In this document: positions 56,001-64,000 of the stretch, in pieces
Layout of the letters: the number at the start of each line of letters is the position of its first letter
Numbering within the stretch: position 1 is the first letter of the stretch
Source: Onthophagus taurus
Taxonomy: Eukaryota > Arthropoda > Insecta > Coleoptera > Scarabaeidae
Assembly (NCBI RefSeq): GCF_036711975.1
Contig: NW_027248939.1
Span: forward strand, 62,001 to 126,000
Length of the DNA stretch: 64,000 bases
Reading direction: 5' to 3'
Notes under the pieces: model-generated
What the model was told of the DNA's origin: nothing
What the model saw: only the letters and a program-made list of their open reading frames with translations
Databases searched by the model: none
Made by a program: the position numbers and the translations under genes

Positions 56001-56022
56001 TTTATCACTAATACGTGATAAA
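56001..56022. promoter_or_regulatory. GATA-type palindrome upstream of exon 1 copy 1
   Basis: TTTATCAC and GTGATAAA are inverted 8-bp arms about 90 bp upstream of the start codon. Both contain GATA-factor-like TTATC/GATAA words, with another at 56030. It is conserved at 59373-59394. In unit 3 (62150-62172) a deletion removed most of the right arm. Function is inferred only. Confidence 0.4.
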
Positions 56023-56306
56023 TCTTAAACGTTATCTTTAAACGTCACCGAAAACAAATACTTCACTTTAGTAGTTTACAAACATCAACCAAGTAATAAT
56101 TAGCAGACAATCGACAATTAAATCGATCACATTAATTTCTTAACCGATTCATTTTATTCTGCTAAGAAGGTCAAAGCAACTGTTTTTATTTTTTTTTCAT
56201 TTTTAAAGACTTGAAGAAAGCACGATATAATGGCTGAAACTAAAGGCTGGTGTGGGGAGGAATACTTATCAAAATTATTTCATTTTTTTCTGCCAACTCC
56301 AGCATT

Positions 56307-56630
56307 TCAACACAGGTAGTATGCGATGTATCCATCTAGCAGGAGGAGTGCCTTTCCTGCTGGTTTTCTTGGTGTAAAATGGGTTTGCATCCAATAAAAA
56401 TATAAATCACTATTTACACAGCCAGACTTTGAAGACATTTTTACTTCACCTCCAGGTGGCGAACCGTCACAAAACTCCTGCTTTAGATTCTTTCCTTTCA
56501 TTATGCCACAAGGTGGCAAGAATAGGGTACATTCTCCATTTACACATGTCAGACACCCCTTCAAATTACCGGATGGAAAGTTCACGATTGCGTACAAGAA
56601 AAGAAGAAAGCCAGTTGCATTATGTTTCAA
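56307..56630 (-). pseudogene. Pogo-like transposase DDE fragment, unit 1
   Basis: The minus strand includes CVNGECTLFLPPCGIMKGKN, THFTPRKPAGKALLLLDG and IAYYLC where unit 2 has TSHTTC. LLLDG holds a catalytic Asp of the DDE_1 fold. Confidence 0.75.
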
Positions 56631-56713
56631 TTGCAGGTTTTCTGCTTAATAATAATAAACTATTTAACGTACTAAATCTCCAGTTGGAGTAAACCCCTTT
56701 GATTGTAATTTTT

Positions 56714-56983
56714 TTATATCGCTAATGATTTTTTTTTGTTTTCAATTCCCAATAATGAGTTTTTCACCATAGAACCTTTATTAAAACTTTGTGACTTGAG
56801 ACGCCTCTTTAGAATGGTTTTCGGTATGCCATACATTTTTGCTGCAGCATTAACACCCATTTCCTTATTCTCAATAGCTTTGACCGCATTTTTTAAACTA
56901 TCTGCACACCATTCTCCTCTCCCAGACATGCCTTTTCTTTTATAAGAGGTAGGCATTTTTTTGTAACAGAAAAAAAACCGCAA
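56714..56983 (-). pseudogene. Pogo-like transposase N-terminal HTH (psq) fragment, unit 1
   Basis: It reads SLKNAVKAIENKEMGVNAAA and KMYGIPKTILKRRLKS, a CENP-B/pipsqueak-type helix-turn-helix. The middle of the transposase is deleted between this and the DDE fragment. Confidence 0.75.
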
Positions 56984-57645
56984 CTAATCAATCCTGATAA
57001 GTTGTCTGTCGGACTTACTCTAAAACTTTACAATAAACTTCGAAAATTATGAAAAATGTCACCTGATGGAATGCCATGCTATCAAATAAGAATGCGATGT
57101 TAGCCGTAGAATTATATTTCACAAGGTAGCCGGGAAGAAGATAACCGCACGCAAGAACCTTTACTCGGTTAACAGAAAAATTTAATGGATTTTTGGTCCT
57201 TCACAAAACCACGTGCAAAAACATACCAAAATGACCTTCAGGAGGATGAAGTCAATATGTTGAGTTCAGTTGCGATAAATCCATGACCATCTTGCAGTGA
57301 AGTTGAACAAGACGTCTGACCCAAAAGCGGCAAAAAAGAGTCTTAAGAACGTATCAATCCCATTTCTCTAATTTCAAAAATAAACGAAACATGAGCATTT
57401 TTTGAAATCACGTAAATTTGACATTTTGGCTATAACTTAAAAACAAAAGAAGATAGATGATTGGTGTTTGCGGTGTTGGATTAGTCTTGGAAAGAGAGAC
57501 CGGGCCATGGCACTTACTTTTTTCTTTAATATTAATAAAACAATCATAACAAATTACTCACTAAAACTGTTATAAATGACCAATAGTAAAGTTCAAACTG
57601 CATCAGTATCGCTTTTAAACCAAACGACCGCATTTTATTACTGTA

Positions 57646-57929
57646 CAGAGTGTTCCAAATTCGTTTTCCGCATAGGCTATCTCCGACACTAAAAGAGATA
57701 GAAGAAAAGTAGTTTACATGTTATGATCTCGTTTTTCAAGAAACTTCTAATGCCGAAAACTCCTATTTTCGAAAACGACAAACGCGAATATCTCACTTAT
57801 TTGAGCTGTTCCGATCTTTCGGCATTACCAGTTTGTCGGAAAACGAGATGATGACAAGTAAGCTACTTTTTTTGTATCTGTTTTAGTTTCGGAAATAGCC
57901 TATGCGGACAGCGAATTTGGGACCGCCTT
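57646..57929. mobile_element. Palindromic MITE, border of units 1 and 2
   Basis: The arms are nearly complementary end to end (CAGAGTGTTCCAAATTCG against CGAATTTGGGACCGCC), with TA on both sides. The centre has CTAATGCCGAAAACTCC and its inverse. No coding capacity was seen. Confidence 0.75.
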
Positions 57930-58327
57930 TACAGTAAACACATAACCCACATATACACAAAAACAACAATTTCAAAAATTTATATTGATGTTTATTTATG
58001 TTGATACATTCATAACTTTCTAGGTAAGAATTTAAATATTTTCATAGTCAATATTATAAACTATAAGAAAATATAGAAAAATAGTTATTTATTTTATTAC
58101 AAGTGGGCTAGAAACATAATTACTGTACGAGTGTGGAGAATGGCACGACGAGGTTGTAGACAGAGTCGTGTAATTACACGAGTACAACATTTTATCTACG
58201 ACTGCTAAAAATTACTTAAAAATCATCTCTATTTTGGCATTTATAAAAATATTTTGAAATGATTGTTGACAATTTTAAATTAATGTCAGTTCAATAACAT
58301 GTTTACTCATCTGGAATAAGTGTTTCG

Positions 58328-59017
58328 CATTGATGTCTTATATATAATCTAGAGTGCGTATGTGGTGGTGGTGGGGGTAATCAGAAAGTCAGACATGTTG
58401 GATGTACCGACCCGAACTTAGCTATAGTTTCAAGTCTCTATTGTACCTACAATTATAACCTCACAATTCTTATAAATATATTGTTATTTTTATTAAAATT
58501 TTATTGAAGGTTTTCGAATTCTTTTTGATTCACATATGTTGTTTATAATTTGATTGGTTGGAAGATTATTTACAAAGTCCATAAAATGTTTCTGGTTAGT
58601 TGACTTGAAATTAACAATGAAGTTCAAGTAAAGTTTATTATTAAGGAATGTTCAGTTCTTTTAAAATAAACTAACAATTATTTATAAGCAAAAGATTAAC
58701 GTGATCAATCAGAATTGTTTTAAATATTTTCTTTTTAGTTTATGTTAATTATAAGTGTTATTGTTAAAAATTATTAAGTTCTTTTAAAATACTATATAAT
58801 TAATAATTATTTATTAATAAAATATTAATGTATTTTGTTTTGGTTATTATTTTCTGTGTTTCCAGTTTATAATAATGTAAATTCTTGCATAACTATATAT
58901 AAGAATTTCGAATTTCCCCCTAAGTTGGTACATCTAACATGGCGACCTTTCTGGCTTCATTTTAGACGTGGTGGGACAACAGCATACGCACTCTAGATTA
59001 TATATAAGATCTCAAAG
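58328..59017. mobile_element. P-like MITE (690 bp), deleted relative of the element at 24975
   Basis: It has the same ends (CATTGATGTCTTATATATAA ... AGATCTCAAAG) and matching sequence at both sides, including GGATGTACCGACCCGAACTT, but no THAP exons. The 8-bp duplication GTGTTTCG is perfect at 58320-58327 and 59018-59025. Units 1 and 3 lack it, so it inserted after the unit was duplicated. Confidence 0.88.
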
Positions 59018-59238
59018 GTGTTTCGAAATGTAAAAACATAACAATTAATGTTTATAACAAATATATTGTTTCTCTTTAACTAGGTAGTACTTTTCTTTTT
59101 GTATTGTTGCTCGTTTCAATAAATTAAGTCTGTTCTGATTGCGCTAAAAATGCGTTACGTAACTCAAATCACCTCAAATGAGTGCGGTAATGATGACTTA
59201 TCGAAGCAGTCGTAGATAAAAAAAATAAAAAGACTTAC

Positions 59239-59286
59239 CGTTTGTATTAAAACAACAAAACTAAAAAGTAATCGATAAACAATCAT
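59239..59286 (-). CDS. First exon, copy 2 (signal peptide)
   Basis: It encodes the same 16 residues as copy 1 except Ile for Thr at position 2, with the donor GTAAGT intact and phase 0. Confidence 0.65.
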
Positions 59287-59524
59287 TTTTTCCGTTTCCT
59301 TATTTTTTAGCCGCACTCCACCTCTTATTGCTATCAAATAAACGATTCCATAAAATGTTATTCTCACTTCTATTTATCACTAATACGTGATAAATCTTAA
59401 ACGTTATCTTTAAACGTCACCGAAAACAAATACTTCACTTTAGTAGTTTACAAACATCAACCAAGTAATAATTAGCAGACAATCGACAATTAAATCGATT
59501 ACATTAATTTTTAACCGATTCATT

Positions 59525-60004
59525 TTATTCTGCTAAGAAGGTCAAAGTAACTGTTTTTATTTTTTTTTTCATTTTTAAAGACTTGAAGAAAGCACGATAT
59601 AATGGCTGAAACCAAAGGCTGGTGTGGGGAGGAATACTCATCAAAATTATTTCATTTTTTTCTGCCAACTCCAGCATTTTAACACAGGTAGTATGCGATG
59701 TGTATCCATCTAGCAGGAGGAGTGCCTTTCCTGCTGGTTTTCTTGGTGTAAAATGGGTTTCCATCCAATAAAAATATAAATCACTATTTACACAGCCAGA
59801 CTTTGAAGACATTTTTACTTCACCTCCAGGTGGCGAACCGTTACAAAACTCCTGCTTTAGATTCTTTCCTTTCATTATGCCACAAGGTGGCAAGAATAGG
59901 GTACATTCTCCATTTACACATGTCAGACACCCCTTCAGATTACCGGATGGAAAGTTCACGATTGCGTACAAGAAAAGAAGAAAGCCAGTTGCATTATGTT
60001 TCAA
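59525..60004 (-). pseudogene. Pogo-like transposase DDE fragment, unit 2
   Basis: It is the longer copy: after LLLDGYTSHTTC it continues MLELAEKNEIILMSIPPHTS and LWFQPLYRAFFKSLK, covering two acidic-residue regions of the DDE_1 domain. Confidence 0.78.
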
Positions 60005-60084
60005 TTGTAGGCTTTCTGCTAAATAATAAACTATTTAACGTACTGAATCTCCAGTTGGAGTAAACCCTTTTGATTCTAATTTTT

Positions 60085-60327
60085 TTATATCTCTAATGAT
60101 TCTTTTTTGTTTTCAATTCCCAATAATGAGTTTTTCCCCATATAACCTTTATTAAAACTTTGTGAGTTGAGACGCCTCTTTAGAGTGGTTTTCGGTATGC
60201 CATACATTTTTGCGGCAGCATTAACTCCCATTTCCTTATTCTCAATAGCTTTGACTGCATTTTTTAAACTATCTGCACACCATTCTCCTCTCCCAGACAT
60301 GCCTTTTCTTTTATAAAAGGTAGGCAT
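60085..60327 (-). pseudogene. Pogo-like transposase N-terminal HTH fragment, unit 2
   Basis: It is nearly identical to 56714-56983, reading KMYGIPKTTLKRRLNS in the recognition region. Confidence 0.75.
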
Positions 60328-61072
60328 TTTTTGTAACAGAAAAAAAACCGCAACTAATCAATCCTGATAAGTTGTCTGTCGGACTTACCCTAAAACTTTA
60401 CAATAAATTTCGAAAATTATGAAAAATGTCACCTGATGGAATGCCATGCTATCAAATAAGAATGCGATGTTAGCCGCAGAATTATATTTCACAAAGTAAC
60501 CGGAAAGAAGATAACCGCACGCAAGAACCTTTACTCGGTTATCAGAAAAATTTAATGGATTTTTGGTCCTTCACAAAACCACGAGCAAAAACATACCAAA
60601 ATGACTTTCAGAAGGATGAAGTCAATGTGTAGAGTTCAGTTGCGATAAAACCATGAACATATTGCAGTGAAGTTGAACAAGACGTCTGACCCAAAAGCCG
60701 CAAAAAAGTGTCTTAAGAACGTATCAATCTCATTTCTCTAATTTCAAAAATAAACGAAATATGAACATTTTTTGAAATCACGGAAATTTGACTTTTTGGC
60801 TATAACTTAAAAACAAAAGAAGATAGATGATTGGTGTTTGCGGTGTTGGATTAGTCTTGGAAAGAGAGACAGGGCCATGGCACTTACTTTTTTCGTATCT
60901 CTTATAGTTTCTGAGATAGCCCATAATAACACGCAAATTTGCTCACCCTGTATAGAGATTAATAAAACAATCATAACAAATTACTCACTAAAACTGTTAA
61001 AAATGACCAATATTAAAGTTTAAATTGAATCAGTATCGCTTTTAAACCAAATGACCGCATTTTATTACTGTA

Positions 61073-61373
61073 CAGGGTGTTCCAAATTCGTTTTCCGCAT
61101 AGGCTATCTCCAACACTAAAAGAGATAGAAGAAAAGTAGCTTACATGTCATGATCTCGTTTTTCAAGAAACTTCTAATGCAGAAAACTCTGAACAGCTAT
61201 CGTCTTTTGTTTTCGAAAACGATAAACGCCAATATCTCACTTATTTGAGCTGTTCCGAGTTTTCGGCATTAGCAGTTTGTCGGAAAACGAGATGATGACA
61301 AGTAAGCTACTTTTTTTCTATCTGTTTTAGTTTCGGAGATAGGCTATACGGACAGCGAATTTGGGACTGCCTG
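61073..61373. mobile_element. Palindromic MITE, border of units 2 and 3 (301 bp)
   Basis: The ends are CAGGGTGTTCCAAATTCG and its near-inverse CGAATTTGGGACTGCCTG, with TA duplicated at 61071-61072 and 61374-61375. Confidence 0.8.
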
Positions 61374-62228
61374 TACAATAAACACATAACCCACATAATA
61401 TACACAAAAGCAACAATTTCAAAAATTTATATTGATGTTTATTTATGTTGATACATTCATAACTTTCTAGGTAAGAATTTAAATATTTTCATAGTCAATA
61501 TTATAAACTATAAGAAAATATAGAAAAATAGTTATTTATATTACAAGTGGGCTAGAAACATAATTACTGTACGAGTGTGGAGAATTGCACAACGAGGTTG
61601 TAGACCGAGTCGTGTAATCATACGAGTACAACATTTTTTCTACGACTGCTAAAAATTACTTAAAAATCATCTCTATTTTGACATTTATAAAAATATTTTG
61701 AAATGATTGTTAACAATTTTAAATTAATGTCAGTTTCAATAACATGTTTACTCATCTGGAATAAGTGTTTCGAAATCTAAAAACATAACAATTAATGTTT
61801 ATAACAAATATTTTGTTTCTCTTTAAATAGGTAGCACTTTTCCTTTTGTATTGTTGCTCGTTTCAATGAATTAAGTCTGTTCTGATTGCGCTAAAAATGC
61901 GTTACGTAATGAAACCAGTTCGGTAATGAACTTCATTACGTAACTCAAATCACCTCAAATGGATGTGGTAATGATGACTTATCCAAGCAGTCGTATATAA
62001 AAAAAATTAAAGAGACTTACCGTTTGTATTAAAACAACAAAACTAAAAAGTAATCGATAAACAATCATTTTTCCCGTTTCTTTATTTTTTAGCCACACCT
62101 CTTATTACTATCAAATAAACGATTCCATAAAATGTTATTCTCACTTCTATTTATCACTAATACGTGATTATCTTTAAACGTCGCCGAAAACAAATACTTC
62201 ATTTAGTTTACAAACATCAACCAAGTCA
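61374..62228. repeat. Tandem unit 3 (truncated)
   Basis: It matches units 1 and 2 up to ACATCAACCAAGT and then changes abruptly into the Penelope 3' end. Confidence 0.85.
62021..62068 (-). CDS. First exon, copy 3 (signal peptide)
   Basis: It encodes the same peptide as copy 2, with the donor intact. The Penelope element lies about 160 bp upstream of its start codon. Confidence 0.65.
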
Positions 62229-62277
62229 AAATAGAATAAAGAGTTGCACTTTTTTAATGGATACTTGTTATATTTAT

Positions 62278-62319
62278 GTTCTACCGGTTTCGACTCAACA
62301 TAGAGTCATCTTCAGGAAC
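62278..62319 (-). ncRNA. Hammerhead ribozyme motif, type I, core intact
   Basis: Stem I GTTC, core CTGAAGA (the variable core position is A), extra T, stem II GACTC/GAGTC with loop TATGTT, core GAA, stem III ACCGGT, cleavage-site A, stem I GAAC. All stems pair perfectly. Confidence 0.8.
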
Positions 62320-62777
62320 GCCTAATGTTACAACGAAATAAGAATAGATCATTAGTTATAATAGATACATGTGTTCACTTAAAATTTATAGGTTATGTTT
62401 TCATTAAAGATAATAAAACAAAATAGATGAACTTAAACTTACGTCATGATTTGAAAAAAGGGCATGGTATCAATATTAAACATTTGTTTGTGGTTAAAAA
62501 CTTAAGAAAATCAAAAATAAAGATGTAATTATGGGCGGATGCGATGAATAAAATGGTTGTCTGGAACGTGATTGTCAAGGTCAAATTTATATCCTGAAGT
62601 TTGCGGTTATCAATAAATTTTCAAATTTCAAAAAGTAATAAATAGTATGTAGAAAACACGATTTAAAAAACACAATTCAAAGGAAGGGGGGGGGGGGTTA
62701 TGGTGAAGTTTAAGGGAGAAAAAGGGGGATCTTGAGGGATATTTTGGGGAGGAGAAGGGATAGGTAGCCAAAGGAAT

Positions 62778-62833
62778 CCAGTATGTTGCGAGCTCAAGCT
62801 GCCACCTTGGCTTGAGTTCCTCGTTCATACTGG
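62778..62833 (-). ncRNA. Structured hairpin D
   Basis: In minus-strand sense the outer stem CCAGTATG pairs with CATACTGG. The internal loop is AACGAGG / CGCAA. The inner stem CTCAAGCC pairs with GCTTGAG. Confidence 0.7.
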
Positions 62834-63124
62834 GTTATTAAACACTGAATTGAACAAAATAAAGTTAAAAATTTTTTTTTTTTTTAGAAAATTAAAAAAT
62901 TAAAAAATTAAAAAGCTCAAAATCTCACGTCACAAATCAAAATACTTGACACAAAGACACCAGGATATAGACACAAGGTAGTGTTTTTAGTAACAATCAA
63001 AATGGGAGATCGGAGAATATTAAATGTCGAATTATAAAGATGAGGGATGGTGTGATAGTTTCTTTGGGGGTATGGGAATAGGTAGGAATTCTGGGAGAGA
63101 AAGGAGGTGTTGGTAGTCAAGGAG

Positions 63125-63181
63125 CCCAGACGTTGCGACACTCAAGCTACTACCCTAGCTTGAGTTCCTCGTTCGTCTGGG
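63125..63181 (-). ncRNA. Structured hairpin E
   Basis: In minus-strand sense the outer stem CCCAGACG pairs with CGTCTGGG. The internal loop is AACGAGG / CGCAA. The inner stem ACTCAAGCTA pairs with TAGCTTGAGT. The Penelope stop codon lies inside it. Confidence 0.7.
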
Positions 63182-64000
63182 GGTTTTTTAGGGGGAGTAT
63201 ATGGTGTTCTGAGAAAGGTGTATATTGGTCGGGTACTGGTTGTGATCTGGTCGTTTAGGCAGATCTTCTCTGGATAATTATATTTGAATTTGTTAATTTC
63301 GTAATTCTCGAGGGCTTCGAGTAAGTTGCTCTTATTTTTGGAATGAAGTAACGTGGTGTTTTCTTCTTCATTGAATTGGTGGTCTTTATTGAAGATCAAA
63401 TGTCTGCCGAAATTAGATCTATCTTGGGTTTTGTGTTCATTAATCCGTGTCCTCAGTGATCTCCCTGTCTCTCCTATATATGTAGCATTACAGGTTCCGC
63501 ATTCTAGTTTATATACTCCGTTGTTGTTTAATTTCTTTATCCTGTCTTTGTTGTTGGTTAATATTCGTCCTATGGTGTTGTTACTTTTAGATGTTAGTTT
63601 CATGTTGTATGTCTTAAAGATTTTCTTTAGTTTGCTGTTAATGTTCCCCTGATATTCTATAGATTTGTATGACAAGGTTTGAGTTTCTTGTCGGTTGCTA
63701 AGTGTTGTCATGCTGTTGAGAGCGTTTTTGTTAATTTGTTTGTTAAGCATTCTATCAACAAAATCTGGTTTATACCCGTTATTTTCACCAATCTGCTTAA
63801 TTATTGTTATCTCTCTTTTCATTTCGGTTTGATCTAATTTTGTATTTAGAGCTCTATTTATATAGGCTCTAAATGCTGCCATTTCATGGGTATATTCGTG
63901 GTGAGAGTCTTGTGGGATAATTAAATCTGTTTGTGTTTGTTTTCGATATATTTTGTATTGGAGGTGGTTATCATTTTTATCTAATGTTATGTCAAGAAAG
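63142..64000 (-). CDS. Penelope-like protein, C-terminal part (RT end and GIY-YIG nuclease)
   Basis: The frame is open from the window edge. It has FLDITLDKNDNHLQYKIYRK at the RT end, a linker with INRALNTKLDQTEMKREI, a Cys-bearing GIY-YIG nuclease (GVYKLECGTCNATYIGETGR then RTRINEHKTQ) and the tail ALENYEINKFKYNYPEKICL and FLRTPYTPPKKP. In Penelope elements the nuclease nicks the target for reverse transcription. No break is seen in the 286 residues present. This is the best-preserved Penelope copy here. Confidence 0.88.
   Translation of the reverse strand, partial: FLDITLDKNDNHLQYKIYRKQTQTDLIIPQDSHHEYTHEMAAFRAYINRALNTKLDQTEMKREITIIKQIGENNGYKPDFVDRMLNKQINKNALNSMTTLSNRQETQTLSYKSIEYQGNINSKLKKIFKTYNMKLTSKSNNTIGRILTNNKDRIKKLNNNGVYKLECGTCNATYIGETGRSLRTRINEHKTQDRSNFGRHLIFNKDHQFNEEENTTLLHSKNKSNLLEALENYEINKFKYNYPEKICLNDQITTSTRPIYTFLRTPYTPPKKPPDERGTQARVVA

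Larger units (their letters stand above)
55223..57645. repeat. Tandem unit 1 with exon 1 of the vanin-like gene and a pogo fragment
   Basis: The unit starts after a MITE (AATAAACACATAACCC) and ends at the next MITE. Units 2 (57930-61072) and 3 (61374-62228) follow the same order: repeat block with CACGACGAGG, ACGTAA palindrome, signal-peptide exon, GATA-type palindrome, pogo fragment. Unit 2 carries an extra P-like MITE; unit 3 is cut by a Penelope insertion. Confidence 0.85.
57930..61072. repeat. Tandem unit 2
   Basis: It is highly similar to unit 1 over the exon, promoter and pogo regions. It has a 690-bp P-like MITE at 58328 and a deletion of the palindrome near 59155. A short extra MITE-like piece (60893-60955) is absent from unit 1. 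Confidence 0.85.
62229..64000 (-). mobile_element. Penelope-like element, 3' part (runs off window)
   Basis: In sense order (minus strand): RT end and GIY-YIG coding region to 63142, hairpin E, hairpin D, then a hammerhead ribozyme motif near the 3' end. It inserted into tandem unit 3, where similarity to units 1 and 2 stops at about 62228. Confidence 0.88.

Noticed and set aside
55085..62228. Three separate vanin-like genes
   Set aside because: Only the 48-base first exon is repeated; no second copy of exons 2-6 is in the window.
62690..62698. Run of G as a functional quadruplex
   Set aside because: A single homopolymer run in a 3' region; no set of four spaced runs.
43231..63181. Twister or other named ribozyme for hairpins A-E
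   Set aside because: The loop strands ACGAGG / CGCAA do not supply the conserved twister core, and no hammerhead core is present in them; they are reported as an unnamed structure.
1..64000. Bacterial-type defence, operon or phage systems
   Set aside because: Splice sites, eukaryotic transposons and AT-rich introns throughout; no ribosome binding sites or operon layout.

Overview
This window looks like a gene-poor, AT-rich euchromatic segment of an insect genome. It has spliced host genes, BEL, Gypsy, Copia and Penelope retroelements, and Tc1, hAT, P, Harbinger, pogo and foldback DNA transposons. A beetle is plausible but is only an inference. Nothing prokaryotic was seen. All calls come from reading the sequence; no searches were run.

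Two host genes can be assembled. The first is a fatty acyl-CoA reductase on the plus strand, 7723-18172, with eight exons whose phases all fit (1464 nt, 487 residues). Its third intron is 8.55 kb and holds a hAT MITE, non-LTR retrotransposon remnants and a hammerhead ribozyme. The second is a vanin/pantetheinase-like amidase on the minus strand, with exons 2-6 at 44556-46255. Its signal-peptide exon lies about 9.6 kb upstream and is present three times (55867-55914, 59239-59286, 62021-62068) in a tandem array of about 2.7-kb units. The unit borders fall in copies of a palindromic MITE. With any one first exon the reading frame closes at 502 residues.

Layout: 1-6268 is a nearly intact, very young BEL/Pao element (minus). 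7.7-18.2 kb is the reductase gene. 18.3-22.6 kb holds a Copia gag scrap and a Penelope-like element split by a 2.7-kb foldback transposon that carries an Ulp1-protease/PHD pseudogene. 22.9-33.6 kb is one orphan transposon-type gene cut by a mariner MITE, an unclassified element with CCCAGTAAACAA ends (itself holding a P-like element with a THAP domain) and a Gypsy element. 34.1-38.5 kb has two oppositely oriented Tc1 copies around a Penelope/Gypsy chimera. 38.5-41.5 kb is a CR1/L2-like non-LTR element. 42.6-43.7 kb is a Penelope GIY-YIG remnant followed by three structured hairpins. 44.5-62 kb is the vanin-like gene, with hAT, Penelope, Copia, Harbinger, pogo and P-like insertions. 62.2-64 kb is another Penelope element running off the window.

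The most interesting material is RNA structure in the Penelope elements. Four hammerhead ribozyme motifs can be folded by eye (three with an intact core, one with a core mutation). Five hairpins lie just 3' of Penelope reading frames; their stems differ in sequence but keep pairing, and four share an internal loop. Next in interest are the Ulp1/PHD foldback element and the MITE-bordered triplication of a gene's first exon.
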